A stretch of DNA of 64,000 nt, from assembly GCF_024124665.1 (NCBI RefSeq), contig NZ_JAMXSB010000009.1, forward strand, positions 186,001 to 250,000, read 5' to 3'. The notes under the pieces are model-generated. The model did no database searches, was not told where the DNA came from, and was given only the letters and a program-made list of their open reading frames with translations. Positions 47,075 to 54,498 of this stretch are shown here, in pieces. Both the position numbers and the translations under genes were made by a program. Positions within the stretch are counted from its first letter, which is position 1. Each line of letters starts with the position of its first letter. The DNA is from Pleionea sp. CnH1-48. Lineage in GTDB: Bacteria; Pseudomonadota; Gammaproteobacteria; Enterobacterales; Kangiellaceae.

Positions 47075-47107
47075 CCGCCCCTTCTTCTAAAGTAGAGCGA
47101 CCATAGA
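47075..47107 (-). promoter_or_regulatory. Phage RNA polymerase promoter candidate M1 (leftward)
   Basis: The minus strand reads ATGGTCGCTCTACTTTAGAA followed by GAAGGGGCGG. The 3' half is close to the SP6 promoter end (CACTATAGAAG), so transcription probably starts at the G of TTTAGAAG. It points toward the small protein and SSB genes. Confidence 0.8.
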
Positions 47108-47113
47108 TTTTTC

Positions 47114-47149
47114 GAGCCGCTCCTTCTTCTAAAGTAGAGCGACCATGGA
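47114..47149 (-). promoter_or_regulatory. Phage RNA polymerase promoter candidate M2 (leftward)
   Basis: Second minus-strand copy, 42 bases upstream of M1, identical over ATGGTCGCTCTACTTTAGAA and then GAAGGAGCGG. Two promoters in tandem would strengthen leftward transcription of the replication block. Confidence 0.8.
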
Positions 47150-47266
47150 AAGTTCTTGTTTTCTTTGTAAAAGTCACCGTCTATTTAAAGGGCCTGTGAG
47201 CTGGCTTTATGAGGCTTTTAAAGTCGCCCACCTAACTGCATTCGGCTTTCATGTTCACCGCTTAGA

Positions 47267-47293
47267 AGATCTCTTAGGGGCCCTCTGAGATCT
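47267..47293. repeat. 27-bp palindrome between the divergent promoters
   Basis: AGATCTC and GAGATCT arms of seven pairs flank an inner AGGG/CCCT dyad, giving 11 of 13 possible pairs around a central G. It sits between the leftward and rightward promoter sets. It could be a protein-binding site or a hairpin at a replication origin. Confidence 0.6.
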
Positions 47294-47339
47294 CTACCAA
47301 TGGATTTTGAAAATATGAAGTTTTTAACACTGAATTTTT

Positions 47340-47369
47340 ATGGTCGCTCTACTTTAGAAAGAGGGGCGC
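47340..47369 (+). promoter_or_regulatory. Phage RNA polymerase promoter candidate P1 (rightward)
   Basis: ATGGTCGCTCTACTTTAGAA followed by AGAGGGGCGC. First of five rightward copies; P2 begins exactly 83 bases further on. Confidence 0.8.
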
Positions 47370-47422
47370 TTTTGTGTGGCTTTGCTTGACCTCTATTTTC
47401 TGTGTAAAAAGCAGTCAATTTT

Positions 47423-47450
47423 ATGGTCGCTCCACTTAGGAAGAAAGGGA
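47423..47450 (+). promoter_or_regulatory. Phage RNA polymerase promoter candidate P2 (rightward)
   Basis: ATGGTCGCTCCACTTAGGAA followed by GAAAGGGA. It differs from the main form by C for T at position 11 and by TAGG for TTAG in the start region. It lies 83 bases after P1 and 83 before P3. Confidence 0.75.
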
Positions 47451-47505
47451 CCGTTTTAAGGCGCTGTGTCAGGCTTATTTTGGTGGTTGAAAAACCATCA
47501 ATTCT

Positions 47506-47532
47506 ATGGTCGCTCTACTTAGGAAGAAAGAT
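47506..47532 (+). promoter_or_regulatory. Phage RNA polymerase promoter candidate P3 (rightward)
   Basis: ATGGTCGCTCTACTTAGGAA followed by GAAAG. An 8-bp hairpin with a GAAA loop (TGGTGGTT/AACCATCA, 47481-47500) lies just upstream. The CTTAAAGA array begins four bases after this copy, so its transcript would run through the array. Confidence 0.75.
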
Positions 47533-47535
47533 AAC

Positions 47536-47625
47536 CTTAAAGATAATCTTAAAGACACCTTAAAGATCATCTTAAAGACTGCTTAAAGATACTCTCCAAG
47601 ATAGTCTCTAAGATCATCTTAAAGA
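47536..47625. repeat. Iteron-like array of eight CTTAAAGA units
   Basis: Units begin at 47536, 47548, 47559, 47571, 47582, 47594, 47606 and 47618. Six read CTTAAAGA exactly; the sixth is CTCCAAGA and the seventh CTCTAAGA. The spacing is 11 or 12 bases, near one helical turn, so a protein could bind all units on one face. The AT-rich content, and the position between phage promoters and next to the replication genes, suggest the replication origin. Confidence 0.75.
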
Positions 47626-47649
47626 CATGGCTCAAACACGTTCAATTCT

Positions 47650-47680
47650 ATGGTCGCTCTACTTTAGAAGAAGGGGCGGC
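47650..47680 (+). promoter_or_regulatory. Phage RNA polymerase promoter candidate P4 (rightward)
   Basis: ATGGTCGCTCTACTTTAGAA followed by GAAGGGGCGGC, identical to P5 and to the minus-strand copy M1 over 30 bases. Confidence 0.8.
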
Positions 47681-47733
47681 TTTGAGTTCTGCTTTCAGTC
47701 CCGCTTAAAGAGTTCAAAAAGTGGTCTGATTCT

Positions 47734-47763
47734 ATGGTCGCTCTACTTTAGAAGAAGGGGCGG
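47734..47763 (+). promoter_or_regulatory. Phage RNA polymerase promoter candidate P5 (rightward)
   Basis: The last rightward copy, 84 bases after P4 and about 80 bases before the first BRO-like gene. It would drive the rightward genes directly. Confidence 0.8.
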
Positions 47764-47844
47764 CCCTTTGGCCAATCTGAAATTAATCTTAACGATGCCT
47801 ACGGGGTGTAGGCAGAAATTAATCAAACAAGGAAAATAACATTT

Positions 47845-48291
47845 ATGATTAGCACAATTATCAAATATCGAAACATGCCTATCCAAGTTCACAAACTTAA
47901 TGGTGAGCTATGGTTCAACTTAAAGCATATTGGATTTTTATCAAACCTAGATAAACCTATCGAGCAACTCGTGGATATGGTCAGCAAGGTTGATGGGATC
48001 GTAACTCACACCAACCAAGGTTGGACAAGTTCAGAGTTTATGATTCCAATTTCAGAGGTCCGTAAACTGATTGTACACAATGACAAAATAAACATGCCCT
48101 ACTTTGAAGTGTGGCTTGAGTGGGTCGAGGAATCCCTTAACGACCTAGAAACCGGTTGTCATTTGATGAGCTTACGTAAAGCTGAGTTAGTTGATTTTAT
48201 TAACAAGACTAACCAAGAAATCGAACAGATGGAGAAGGTGCTTGAAGAGAACGACAGAAAGAAAAGAGCCTTACTTTACTTGGTGCACTAA
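47845..48291 (+). CDS. BRO-N-like phage protein, short divergent copy
   Basis: This 148-residue protein resembles the first half of the two following BRO-N proteins (INGELWFNLKHIGFLSN against EPWFIGKDIAEVLGY; MIPISEVRKLIVHNDKINMPYFEVWLEWVEE against IIPESEVLRLIVKSKLPNSFELEDWIVTE). A C-terminal coiled coil follows. It lacks the KilA-C domain. It is the first gene after the rightward promoters, with an AAGGAAAA site. A DNA-binding or antirepressor-like role is inferred from the family. Confidence 0.65.
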   Translation: MISTIIKYRNMPIQVHKLNGELWFNLKHIGFLSNLDKPIEQLVDMVSKVDGIVTHTNQGWTSSEFMIPISEVRKLIVHNDKINMPYFEVWLEWVEESLNDLETGCHLMSLRKAELVDFINKTNQEIEQMEKVLEENDRKKRALLYLVH

Positions 48292-48377
48292 AGCGAGTTG
48301 AAAAGGAATCTTGAGGTTGGTCGTTTAGCCAGCCTCTTAGTAAATAGAAATTAATCCAGATAAGGAAATTTAAAGTA

Positions 48378-48842
48378 ATGGATATTCTGTCTTTCAAGTT
48401 TAATAGTCAAAAAATCAGAGTGGTGGTGTGTGGTAGTGAGCCTTGGTTCATTGGTAAAGATATTGCCGAGGTGCTGGGTTATGTGCAACCTTGCTCTGCT
48501 ATTAGACGCCACTGTAAAACGATTAAACATTTAAGCGCTGCAAACTTACTTGATAAGGATATACCGCCACGTGGCTATCTGATAATTCCTGAAAGTGAAG
48601 TCTTAAGGTTGATTGTCAAATCCAAGTTACCTAACTCATTCGAACTTGAGGACTGGATTGTCACAGAGGTGATGCCTAAGATTGAAAGAGAGGAAGTGAC
48701 ACATAGCATCCAAAGTATGCCAGATAAGGAATTACTTAAGTTCACTTTGAACTTGCTACAGGAACACGAAAAACTAAAGGAAAAGTTTAAGACATTTGAA
48801 GACTGTCTTACTTACCAATACAACTTATGTAAAACACAATAA
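48378..48842 (+). CDS. BRO-N domain phage protein
   Basis: This 154-residue protein has a BRO-N domain in residues about 1-110 (VVVCGSEPWFIGKDIAEVLGY, IRRHCK, IIPESEVLRLIVKSKLP, EDWIVTEVMPKI). A charged helical tail replaces the usual second domain. BRO-N proteins bind DNA and occur in phage antirepressors. It is a paralog of its neighbours, with an AAGGAAAT site 12 bases before the ATG. Confidence 0.8.
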   Translation: MDILSFKFNSQKIRVVVCGSEPWFIGKDIAEVLGYVQPCSAIRRHCKTIKHLSAANLLDKDIPPRGYLIIPESEVLRLIVKSKLPNSFELEDWIVTEVMPKIEREEVTHSIQSMPDKELLKFTLNLLQEHEKLKEKFKTFEDCLTYQYNLCKTQ

Positions 48843-48856
48843 GGACATTTAAATCT

Positions 48857-49600
48857 ATGAACGTAATCCCATTTGAATTTGAACAAAATAACATCCGTAT
48901 CATTGCGCAAGACGGTGAGCCATGGTTTGTGGCTAAAGATGTCGCCGAGGCTTTGGGGTATAAAGCTCCTGCTGACACTGTACGCCGCCATTGTAAGAGG
49001 GTCGACGAAACATCGACCCCTATAAACGGTATAATTCAATCAATCAAAATCATCCCTGAGAGTGATGTATTTCGTCTTATCATGCGCTCAAAGCTTCCCA
49101 GTGCAGAACGCTTTGAGGATTGGGTTGTTTCTGAGGTGCTCCCCAGTATTCGCAAAACAGGCGGGTATATGATGAACCCTGATGACATCAGTAAGAAGCA
49201 AGTGGCTCAATGGCTGTTAGAGTCAGAGATTAAAGTTGAACAACTGGAAGCACAGGCGGAAGAAGATAAGCCCAAAGTAAAAGCGCATGATAAATTAATC
49301 TGTGCAAAGAATACGTTATCACGTAGAGATGCAGCTAAGAAATTAGACATTAGGCCCGTTGATTTAAAAGAGTGGATGCTCAATGAGAAATGGATTTATC
49401 GACAGGCTTTCACCAACAATCTGTACGCCTATCAAGATAAACTCAATGCTGGTTTATTGAAACACAAAGCGCGCTCTATTATGGGGCCTTATGGTTATCA
49501 GGAGATTGAACCACAGATTAGAATCACACCGAAAGGCTTAGCCAAGTTAGCACAACAAAGTATTCCAAGAGGTGACTTGAAGCAGAAGAAAGCAAGCTGA
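48857..49600 (+). CDS. BRO-N plus KilA-C antirepressor-like protein
   Basis: This 247-residue protein has a BRO-N domain at about 1-110 (IIAQDGEPWFVAKDVAEALGY, RRHCKRVDE, FEDWVVSEVLPSIRKTGGYM). A KilA-C/Ant-type domain follows at about 150-240 (DAAKKLDIRPVDLKEWMLNEKWIYRQ...KARSIMGPYGYQEIEPQIRITPKGLAKLA). This is the usual plan of phage antirepressors, which inactivate lysogenic repressors. No repressor target is visible, so its job here is open. Confidence 0.85.
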   Translation: MNVIPFEFEQNNIRIIAQDGEPWFVAKDVAEALGYKAPADTVRRHCKRVDETSTPINGIIQSIKIIPESDVFRLIMRSKLPSAERFEDWVVSEVLPSIRKTGGYMMNPDDISKKQVAQWLLESEIKVEQLEAQAEEDKPKVKAHDKLICAKNTLSRRDAAKKLDIRPVDLKEWMLNEKWIYRQAFTNNLYAYQDKLNAGLLKHKARSIMGPYGYQEIEPQIRITPKGLAKLAQQSIPRGDLKQKKAS

Positions 49601-49642
49601 TCATTGAGGTGATCCGGATGTGATCTTTAAGGCGTCTCTAAG

Positions 49643-49669
49643 CCCCTCTGAGCGACTTTCTCAAGGGGG
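49643..49669 (+). terminator. Hairpin after the BRO gene cluster, possible terminator
   Basis: CCCCT-(C)-TGAG pairs with CTCA-AGGGG around a CGACTT-type loop. No clear T-run follows, so it might be an RNA-processing or weak termination site rather than a standard terminator. Confidence 0.4.
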
Positions 49670-49769
49670 TAAGGGGTATCTAATAGCTAGCGTTAAAAGG
49701 CGCTCTGACCGCCCGCCAGTGTTATTTTCACACCGTCAAAATGGCTAAGGCTTTTTTCTGTCAAAAGGC

Positions 49770-49798
49770 TTGACATACAACGCTTTACACCGTTCAAT
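49770..49798 (+). promoter_or_regulatory. Sigma-70 type promoter before HIRAN and terminase genes
   Basis: TTGACA (49770-49775) and TTCAAT (49793-49798) are separated by 17 bases. The perfect -35 suggests host RNA polymerase transcribes the HIRAN and structural genes from here, in addition to read-through from the phage-type promoters. Confidence 0.55.
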
Positions 49799-49831
49799 TC
49801 GCGCTGATAAAAATTGCAAGATGGATAATTT

Positions 49832-50227
49832 ATGAGCAACAATCAGTATTTCAAGCCACCAATACCAAAAGGGTATCGAATCTTTTATAGCGAGATTGAC
49901 GTTTCTGGTGTTGGCTTTAGAAAAAAGGCCATTCATAAAACGTTTTCAAGTTCAAATCCAGAGTTTTATTTGGAATCAGAGCCACATAATAAACACGATG
50001 ATAATGCTATTAAGGTGATGGCACTGAAAAAAGGTTGGTTCAGAACTAAAAAATTTCATATTGGGTATGTACCTAAAGAAGTTGCAAAAGAAATAGCCGA
50101 TAAAGACTTGTTTGATAAATTGTTACCCAGAATTAGAAATTTGTGGTTAGGTGATCGTGGTGGAGTAAAAATCTATATGGATATTCTGGGACTCAAAGAA
50201 AACTACACTAAACTAAAAGGCAATTAA
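49832..50227 (+). CDS. HIRAN-domain protein
   Basis: This 131-residue protein is mostly a HIRAN fold: FYSEIDVSGVGFRKKAI, then the typical LESEPHNKHDDNAIKVMA and HIGYVPKEVAKEIAD segments. HIRAN domains bind DNA ends or damaged DNA (as in HLTF and bacterial stand-alone forms). It lies just before the terminases, so a role in DNA-end handling or packaging is conceivable but unproven. Confidence 0.8.
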   Translation: MSNNQYFKPPIPKGYRIFYSEIDVSGVGFRKKAIHKTFSSSNPEFYLESEPHNKHDDNAIKVMALKKGWFRTKKFHIGYVPKEVAKEIADKDLFDKLLPRIRNLWLGDRGGVKIYMDILGLKENYTKLKGN

Positions 50228-50249
50228 CGTTATAGACAAAGGAGAATAA

Positions 50250-50729
50250 ATGGCAGGACGCCCAAAGAAACCGACAGTCCTCAAGGAACTAGAGGGAACT
50301 GCAAGACCAGACCGAACAAACCCCAATGAACCAAAACCCGTCCGTGGTGCTAGTCCTCCCGACTATCTTGAAGAGGACCAGAAAAGAGACTTTCTTTCAT
50401 TAGCGCGAGAGTTTAACGCCTGTAACTTATTGACGGTGTTAGATGCGCCAGCGCTTGCAATGTTCTGTGAGCTAATGAGTGATTACCGAGATTTAAAAGC
50501 CATCATTAAAGAAAAAGGAATGTTGGTTGATCATGTAGCAACGGGCGGGTTTACGGTTCAGAAACTTAACCCTGTAGCACCTCAGTTAAATAAAACACGA
50601 GATCAGATCCTAACATTGCTTAGAGAGTTTGGTGCTACACCAGCAGCAAGGAGCAAAGTTAGTACAGTGCAAGACATTGATAGCGGAACGGACCCGCTTG
50701 ACGATTATTTAAAAAATAAAGGATTGTAA
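50250..50729 (+). CDS. Phage terminase small subunit (P27 family)
   Basis: This 159-residue DNA-recognition subunit of the packaging motor has the P27-family N-terminus AGRPKKPTVLKELEGTARPDRTNPNEPKP. A helical core follows (LDAPALAMFCELMSDYRDL) and then FTVQKLNPVAPQLNKTRDQILTLLREFG. An AAAGGAG site precedes the ATG. It is followed within 13 bases by the large subunit. Confidence 0.92.
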   Translation: MAGRPKKPTVLKELEGTARPDRTNPNEPKPVRGASPPDYLEEDQKRDFLSLAREFNACNLLTVLDAPALAMFCELMSDYRDLKAIIKEKGMLVDHVATGGFTVQKLNPVAPQLNKTRDQILTLLREFGATPAARSKVSTVQDIDSGTDPLDDYLKNKGL

Positions 50730-50742
50730 TAAGGAGATTTAA

Positions 50743-52434
50743 ATTAGTAATGGACCTTACTTTTTAACCCCTCAAGATATCATCGAATACGCGGAAAAAT
50801 CAGTCAGTGGTGAAATTATTCAAGGTGAGCCTATGCGCTTAGCCTGCAAACGTTTTCTCAATGACTTAATGCGCTCAAAGCTTGAACCTGATTACCCCTA
50901 TGAATGGGACCAATCAAAAGCGAAAGAGCATCTTGATTTTTATCCGCTCTTTACTCAGCACGTTAAAGGAAAACTGGCCGGAGAACCCATTGAGGTTGAG
51001 CCGTGGCAAGGTTTTATTGTAGGCAACCTCTTCGGTTGGGTGCACAGAGAAACACGCTTACGACGCTATAGAATCGCTTATAACGAGGTCGCACGTAAAA
51101 ACTCAAAGTCTACTCTATCAAGTGGCATTGGTCTGTATATGACTGCGCTTGACGGTGAAGGCGGTGCAGAAGTTTATAGTGCAGCAACCACAAGAGACCA
51201 AGCGCGGATTGTATTTAACGATGCTCAGCAGATGGTGAAGAAATCTAAAGCACTATCAAAAGTTTTTGGCGTTCATCAAAGAAACATACACCACCTTGCA
51301 AGCGGCTCTAAGTTTGAACCGTTATCAGCAGATGCAAACACACTCGACGGCTTAAACGTTCATTGTGGAATTATTGATGAGTTACACGCCCACCAAAAGC
51401 GGGATGTTTATGATGTCATCGAGACCGCCACAGGTGCGCGAGAGCAGCCGTTAATATTTGTGATAACTACAGCAGGCTTTAATAAACTAGGCGTGTGCTA
51501 CGAGCTGCGCGAGTACGCTATGAAAGTGCTACGCGGTGTTGTTGATGATGACTCGTTTTTCGCTGCGATATTCACACTAGATGAGGACGATGATTGGCGC
51601 GATGAATCCGTGTGGATGAAGGCTAACCCGAACTTGGGTAAGTCAAAAAAATGGGATGACATGAGGCGGCTCGCGAAGAAGGCAAAGGAAATGCCGACAG
51701 CCCGCAACAACTTCTTAACAAAGCACTTGAATATCTGGGTAAATGCGGCAAGCGCATGGATGAACGCTGAAAAGTGGGCTGAACTTCCAGAATTCAAAGT
51801 TACTCATTCGTCCTGGCCTTGCTGGATTGGTTTAGACCTATCATCCAAATTAGATATAACCGCGCTCATTGCTCTTTTTCGAAATGGCGAGAACTACGCT
51901 TTCAAATGTAAGTTCTTTCTACCCGAAGAAACCATAATCACCAAAACGCAAACGATAGCGAATCTCTATCAAACGTGGTGCGATTTGGGATTCTTGGAAC
52001 TAACCGAGGGAAACGTCATAGACCATGAGGCGGTGAAAGAGTCGATTCGAGAATGGGGGGCAAGTTATAACGTTCAAGCGGTTTGCTTTGATCCTTGGAA
52101 CGCTACCCAGTTAGCAACTGAATTGCTGGCCGAAGGTGTCCCGATGGTTGAAGTTCACCAGAGCGTTAAGAATCTTTCTGAGGCGATGAAAGAATGCGAG
52201 GCGCTAACTTATTCAGGCCGTATCGCAAAAGAAGTTAACCAATGTATGGATTGGATGATTTCAAATGTGACATGTGTTGAGGATAGAAACGGGAATGTAT
52301 TCCCAAGGAAGGAACACCGAGACAATAAAATTGATGGACCTGTCGCGTTGTTTACCGCACTTTCTCGCGCCCTTCTTAATGATGTTGCTTACAACCCTTA
52401 TGAAGACGACGATTACGAGGTGTTAATTTTATGA
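50743..52434 (+). CDS. Phage terminase large subunit (HK97-like), probable ATT start
   Basis: The packaging ATPase/nuclease is about 563 residues long. The ATPase part has NEVARKNSKSTLSS (variant Walker A) and HCGIIDELHAH (Walker B, D-E). The nuclease part has GLDLSSKLDITAL, with later acidic residues near FDPWNA and DNKIDGPVA. The first ATG of the frame (50833) would drop a conserved-looking N-terminus (SNGPYFLTPQDIIEYAEKSVSG). An in-frame ATT at 50743-50745 stands six bases after a perfect AAGGAG. The alternative is an ATG at 50749 in another frame, which needs a -1 slip or one extra base in the TTTTT run at 50761-50765. Confidence 0.9.
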   Translation: MSNGPYFLTPQDIIEYAEKSVSGEIIQGEPMRLACKRFLNDLMRSKLEPDYPYEWDQSKAKEHLDFYPLFTQHVKGKLAGEPIEVEPWQGFIVGNLFGWVHRETRLRRYRIAYNEVARKNSKSTLSSGIGLYMTALDGEGGAEVYSAATTRDQARIVFNDAQQMVKKSKALSKVFGVHQRNIHHLASGSKFEPLSADANTLDGLNVHCGIIDELHAHQKRDVYDVIETATGAREQPLIFVITTAGFNKLGVCYELREYAMKVLRGVVDDDSFFAAIFTLDEDDDWRDESVWMKANPNLGKSKKWDDMRRLAKKAKEMPTARNNFLTKHLNIWVNAASAWMNAEKWAELPEFKVTHSSWPCWIGLDLSSKLDITALIALFRNGENYAFKCKFFLPEETIITKTQTIANLYQTWCDLGFLELTEGNVIDHEAVKESIREWGASYNVQAVCFDPWNATQLATELLAEGVPMVEVHQSVKNLSEAMKECEALTYSGRIAKEVNQCMDWMISNVTCVEDRNGNVFPRKEHRDNKIDGPVALFTALSRALLNDVAYNPYEDDDYEVLIL

Positions 52435-52589
52435 GAAACAACTTAATAGACTTACTGTTTTTACTGGGGCTTAGTTTTATAGCGTCTGGTATTTACTTAC
52501 TTTTCGGATTGCCCGCGACACTGTTAACCATTGGCACAATATTAACAAGTTTAACGTGTGCGGCATCCCTGAACATTTTTAAACGATAA
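52431..52589 (+). CDS. Small two-transmembrane protein between terminase and portal
   Basis: This 52-residue hydrophobic protein has segments LLFLLGLSFIASGIYLLFG and TLLTIGTILTSLTCAASL. Its ATG overlaps the terL TGA stop (ATGA), and it ends three bases before the portal gene, so it is co-translated with them. Similar tiny membrane proteins occur at this place in other siphoviruses; function is unknown. Confidence 0.75.
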   Translation: MRNNLIDLLFLLGLSFIASGIYLLFGLPATLLTIGTILTSLTCAASLNIFKR

Positions 52590-52592
52590 AAC

Positions 52593-53900
52593 ATGCTTAC
52601 CTATTTATTTGAAAAAAGGAATGCTGAAAACCCAGATAAACCATTAACCAGCATGACACTAGAAGATTTCGGAGGTAACGAAAGCGCTTCTGGTGTTGCA
52701 GTTAGCGAGGCAAACGCTTTACGACTCTCGGCGGTGTATACCTGTATTAACGTTATCAGTAAAACGCTCGCTATGTTGCCCGTAGAAGTCAGCGAGAAAA
52801 CCAAGGACGGTAACAACTTAAAGCCAAAGCACCCCCTTAAAAACTTACTGAATCTTGAGCCAAACATGAGGATGACCGCCTATTTTTGGCGATTGCAAAG
52901 TACAGCTCATGCGGCGGGCTGGGGGAATGCGTACAGCTATATCGAACGTGCGGCCAGTGGAAGGCCCTTAAATCTCTTACCGCTGAACCCTTGGGAAACA
53001 GAACCCATAGTTAAAAATAACGGTGAGCTGATTTATAGAACGCTGGTTAGTGCAGAGTATTTTGATGTACCCGCGCAAGATATTCTACATATACCCGCGT
53101 TAGGTTGGGATGGTGTAAAAGGAATTTCGCCTATTAAACAGAACGCTGAATCTATCGGTTTAACCATAGCCGCTCAACGATTTGGTTCAAGATTGTTTAA
53201 GAACAACGCGCGGCCCTCTGGTGTTCTGATTATGAAAGACCAGCCAGGGAAAGGAAGCAAAGCCGCAAGCAATCTTGCAGGTGCTTGGCGTAAAGCGCAT
53301 GGAAGCGATGGTCAACTAGGTACGGCGGTGCTTGAGGGTAACATTGAGTATAAACAACTCACGATACCGCCGGAAGATGCCCAATATTTGCAAACACGAA
53401 AGTTGGGACGCAGTGAGGTTGCGGGGATTTTCGGCGTACCCGCACACATGATTAACGACTTAGAAAAAGCAACATTCTCAAACATTACTGAGTTAAATAT
53501 TTTCTGGGTTCAACAGACTGTGCAACCTTGGGTGACTGCGTGGGAACAAGAGATAAATAGAAAATTATTCTTACCAAGCGAGAAAGGAAAGCTCTTTGTT
53601 AAGTTTAATTTGAATGCGCTTCTTAGAGGTACGCCCAAAGACCGCGCGGATTACTACGGCAAGGGAATCAAAGACGGATGGTTGACGCGGAACGAAGCCC
53701 GCGAACTCGAAGACTTAAACCCAATAGAGTCACTAGGTGAGCCTCTTGTACCGCTCAACATGACAACACCCGCACTATTGGAAGAACAAAGCAAGGAGGA
53801 ACCTGAGAAGGAACCCGATGACGAAGCACAGGAAGAGGAAGAAGATAACGACAAGGAAAACACAAAGGAAGATGACGAAGAAGGAAACGAGAAGTCATAA
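52593..53900 (+). CDS. Phage portal protein (HK97 family)
   Basis: This 435-residue protein forms the dodecameric ring through which DNA enters and leaves the capsid. The family stretches ALRLSAVYTCINVISKTLAMLPVEV near residue 43, HPLKNLLNLEPN near 80 and LRFG/FNLNALLRGTPKDRADYYGKGIKDGWLTRNEARE near 350-385 are present. The last 45 residues are a very acidic tail (repeats of D, E, K) that overlaps the protease gene. Confidence 0.94.
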   Translation: MLTYLFEKRNAENPDKPLTSMTLEDFGGNESASGVAVSEANALRLSAVYTCINVISKTLAMLPVEVSEKTKDGNNLKPKHPLKNLLNLEPNMRMTAYFWRLQSTAHAAGWGNAYSYIERAASGRPLNLLPLNPWETEPIVKNNGELIYRTLVSAEYFDVPAQDILHIPALGWDGVKGISPIKQNAESIGLTIAAQRFGSRLFKNNARPSGVLIMKDQPGKGSKAASNLAGAWRKAHGSDGQLGTAVLEGNIEYKQLTIPPEDAQYLQTRKLGRSEVAGIFGVPAHMINDLEKATFSNITELNIFWVQQTVQPWVTAWEQEINRKLFLPSEKGKLFVKFNLNALLRGTPKDRADYYGKGIKDGWLTRNEARELEDLNPIESLGEPLVPLNMTTPALLEEQSKEEPEKEPDDEAQEEEEDNDKENTKEDDEEGNEKS

Positions 53901-54471
53901 CGGCGAAGTAAGAGCGCACAAGGATGATTCAGGACAAACCACTATCACAGGTTATGCGGCGGTTTTTAATTCACTCTCTGAGAATCTAGGAGGATTCCGA
54001 GAGCAGATAGAGTCAGACGCATTTAACGAAGTGTTAGAAAACGATGTACGAGCGCTATTCAACCATGATCAAAACTTTGTATTAGGTCGCTCTCAATCAG
54101 GCACTTTAAAACTGAGTGTAGATGAAACCGGATTGCATTATGAAATCACACCGCCTGACACTCAGACAGTGCGTGATTTAGTACTTGAGCCTATGGCGCG
54201 CGGTGATATTTCGCAAAGTTCATTTGCATTTACCGTCGAGGATGACGACTGGCGCGAAGATGACGAAGGGCGAATAGTAAGGACGATTAAAAAGGTTCGC
54301 TCATTACTCGATGTTTCTCCCGTAACTTACCCCGCATACACCGATACAACATCGGCAAAACGTTCTTTAGATGAAGCTAAGGAAAGCAATATAATTCAAA
54401 AGAACAACACCGAACAACTTAAAACTGAAATGGAACAACGAGACCGCGAACTTTATTTACTAAGTCTCTAA
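53818..54471 (+). CDS. Prohead protease (HK97 family)
   Basis: This serine protease matures the capsid. The conserved part begins at residue 22 (ETRSHNGEVRAHKDDSG...ITGYAAVFN). The catalytic His is in LFNHDQNFVLGR and the Ser in GDISQSSFAF. The gene overlaps the portal gene by 83 bases; the overlap encodes a very basic lead that mirrors the portal's acidic tail. The ATG at 53818 has AAGGA five bases upstream. An ATG at 53872 would give the more usual N-terminus, so the start is uncertain. Confidence 0.88.
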   Translation: MTKHRKRKKITTRKTQRKMTKKETRSHNGEVRAHKDDSGQTTITGYAAVFNSLSENLGGFREQIESDAFNEVLENDVRALFNHDQNFVLGRSQSGTLKLSVDETGLHYEITPPDTQTVRDLVLEPMARGDISQSSFAFTVEDDDWREDDEGRIVRTIKKVRSLLDVSPVTYPAYTDTTSAKRSLDEAKESNIIQKNNTEQLKTEMEQRDRELYLLSL

Positions 54472-54498
54472 TTTTTAATTGTAAAAGGAAATATTTAA

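Noticed and set aside
47075..47763. Repeats resembling a CRISPR array
   Set aside because: Copies occur on both strands, spacers are of unequal length, there are no cas genes, and each copy ends in a start-like G-rich sequence. Promoters explain them better.
54085..54094. GGTCGCTCTC inside the protease gene as an eighth phage promoter
   Set aside because: Only the first ten bases agree; the start region is absent and the match lies in conserved coding sequence.
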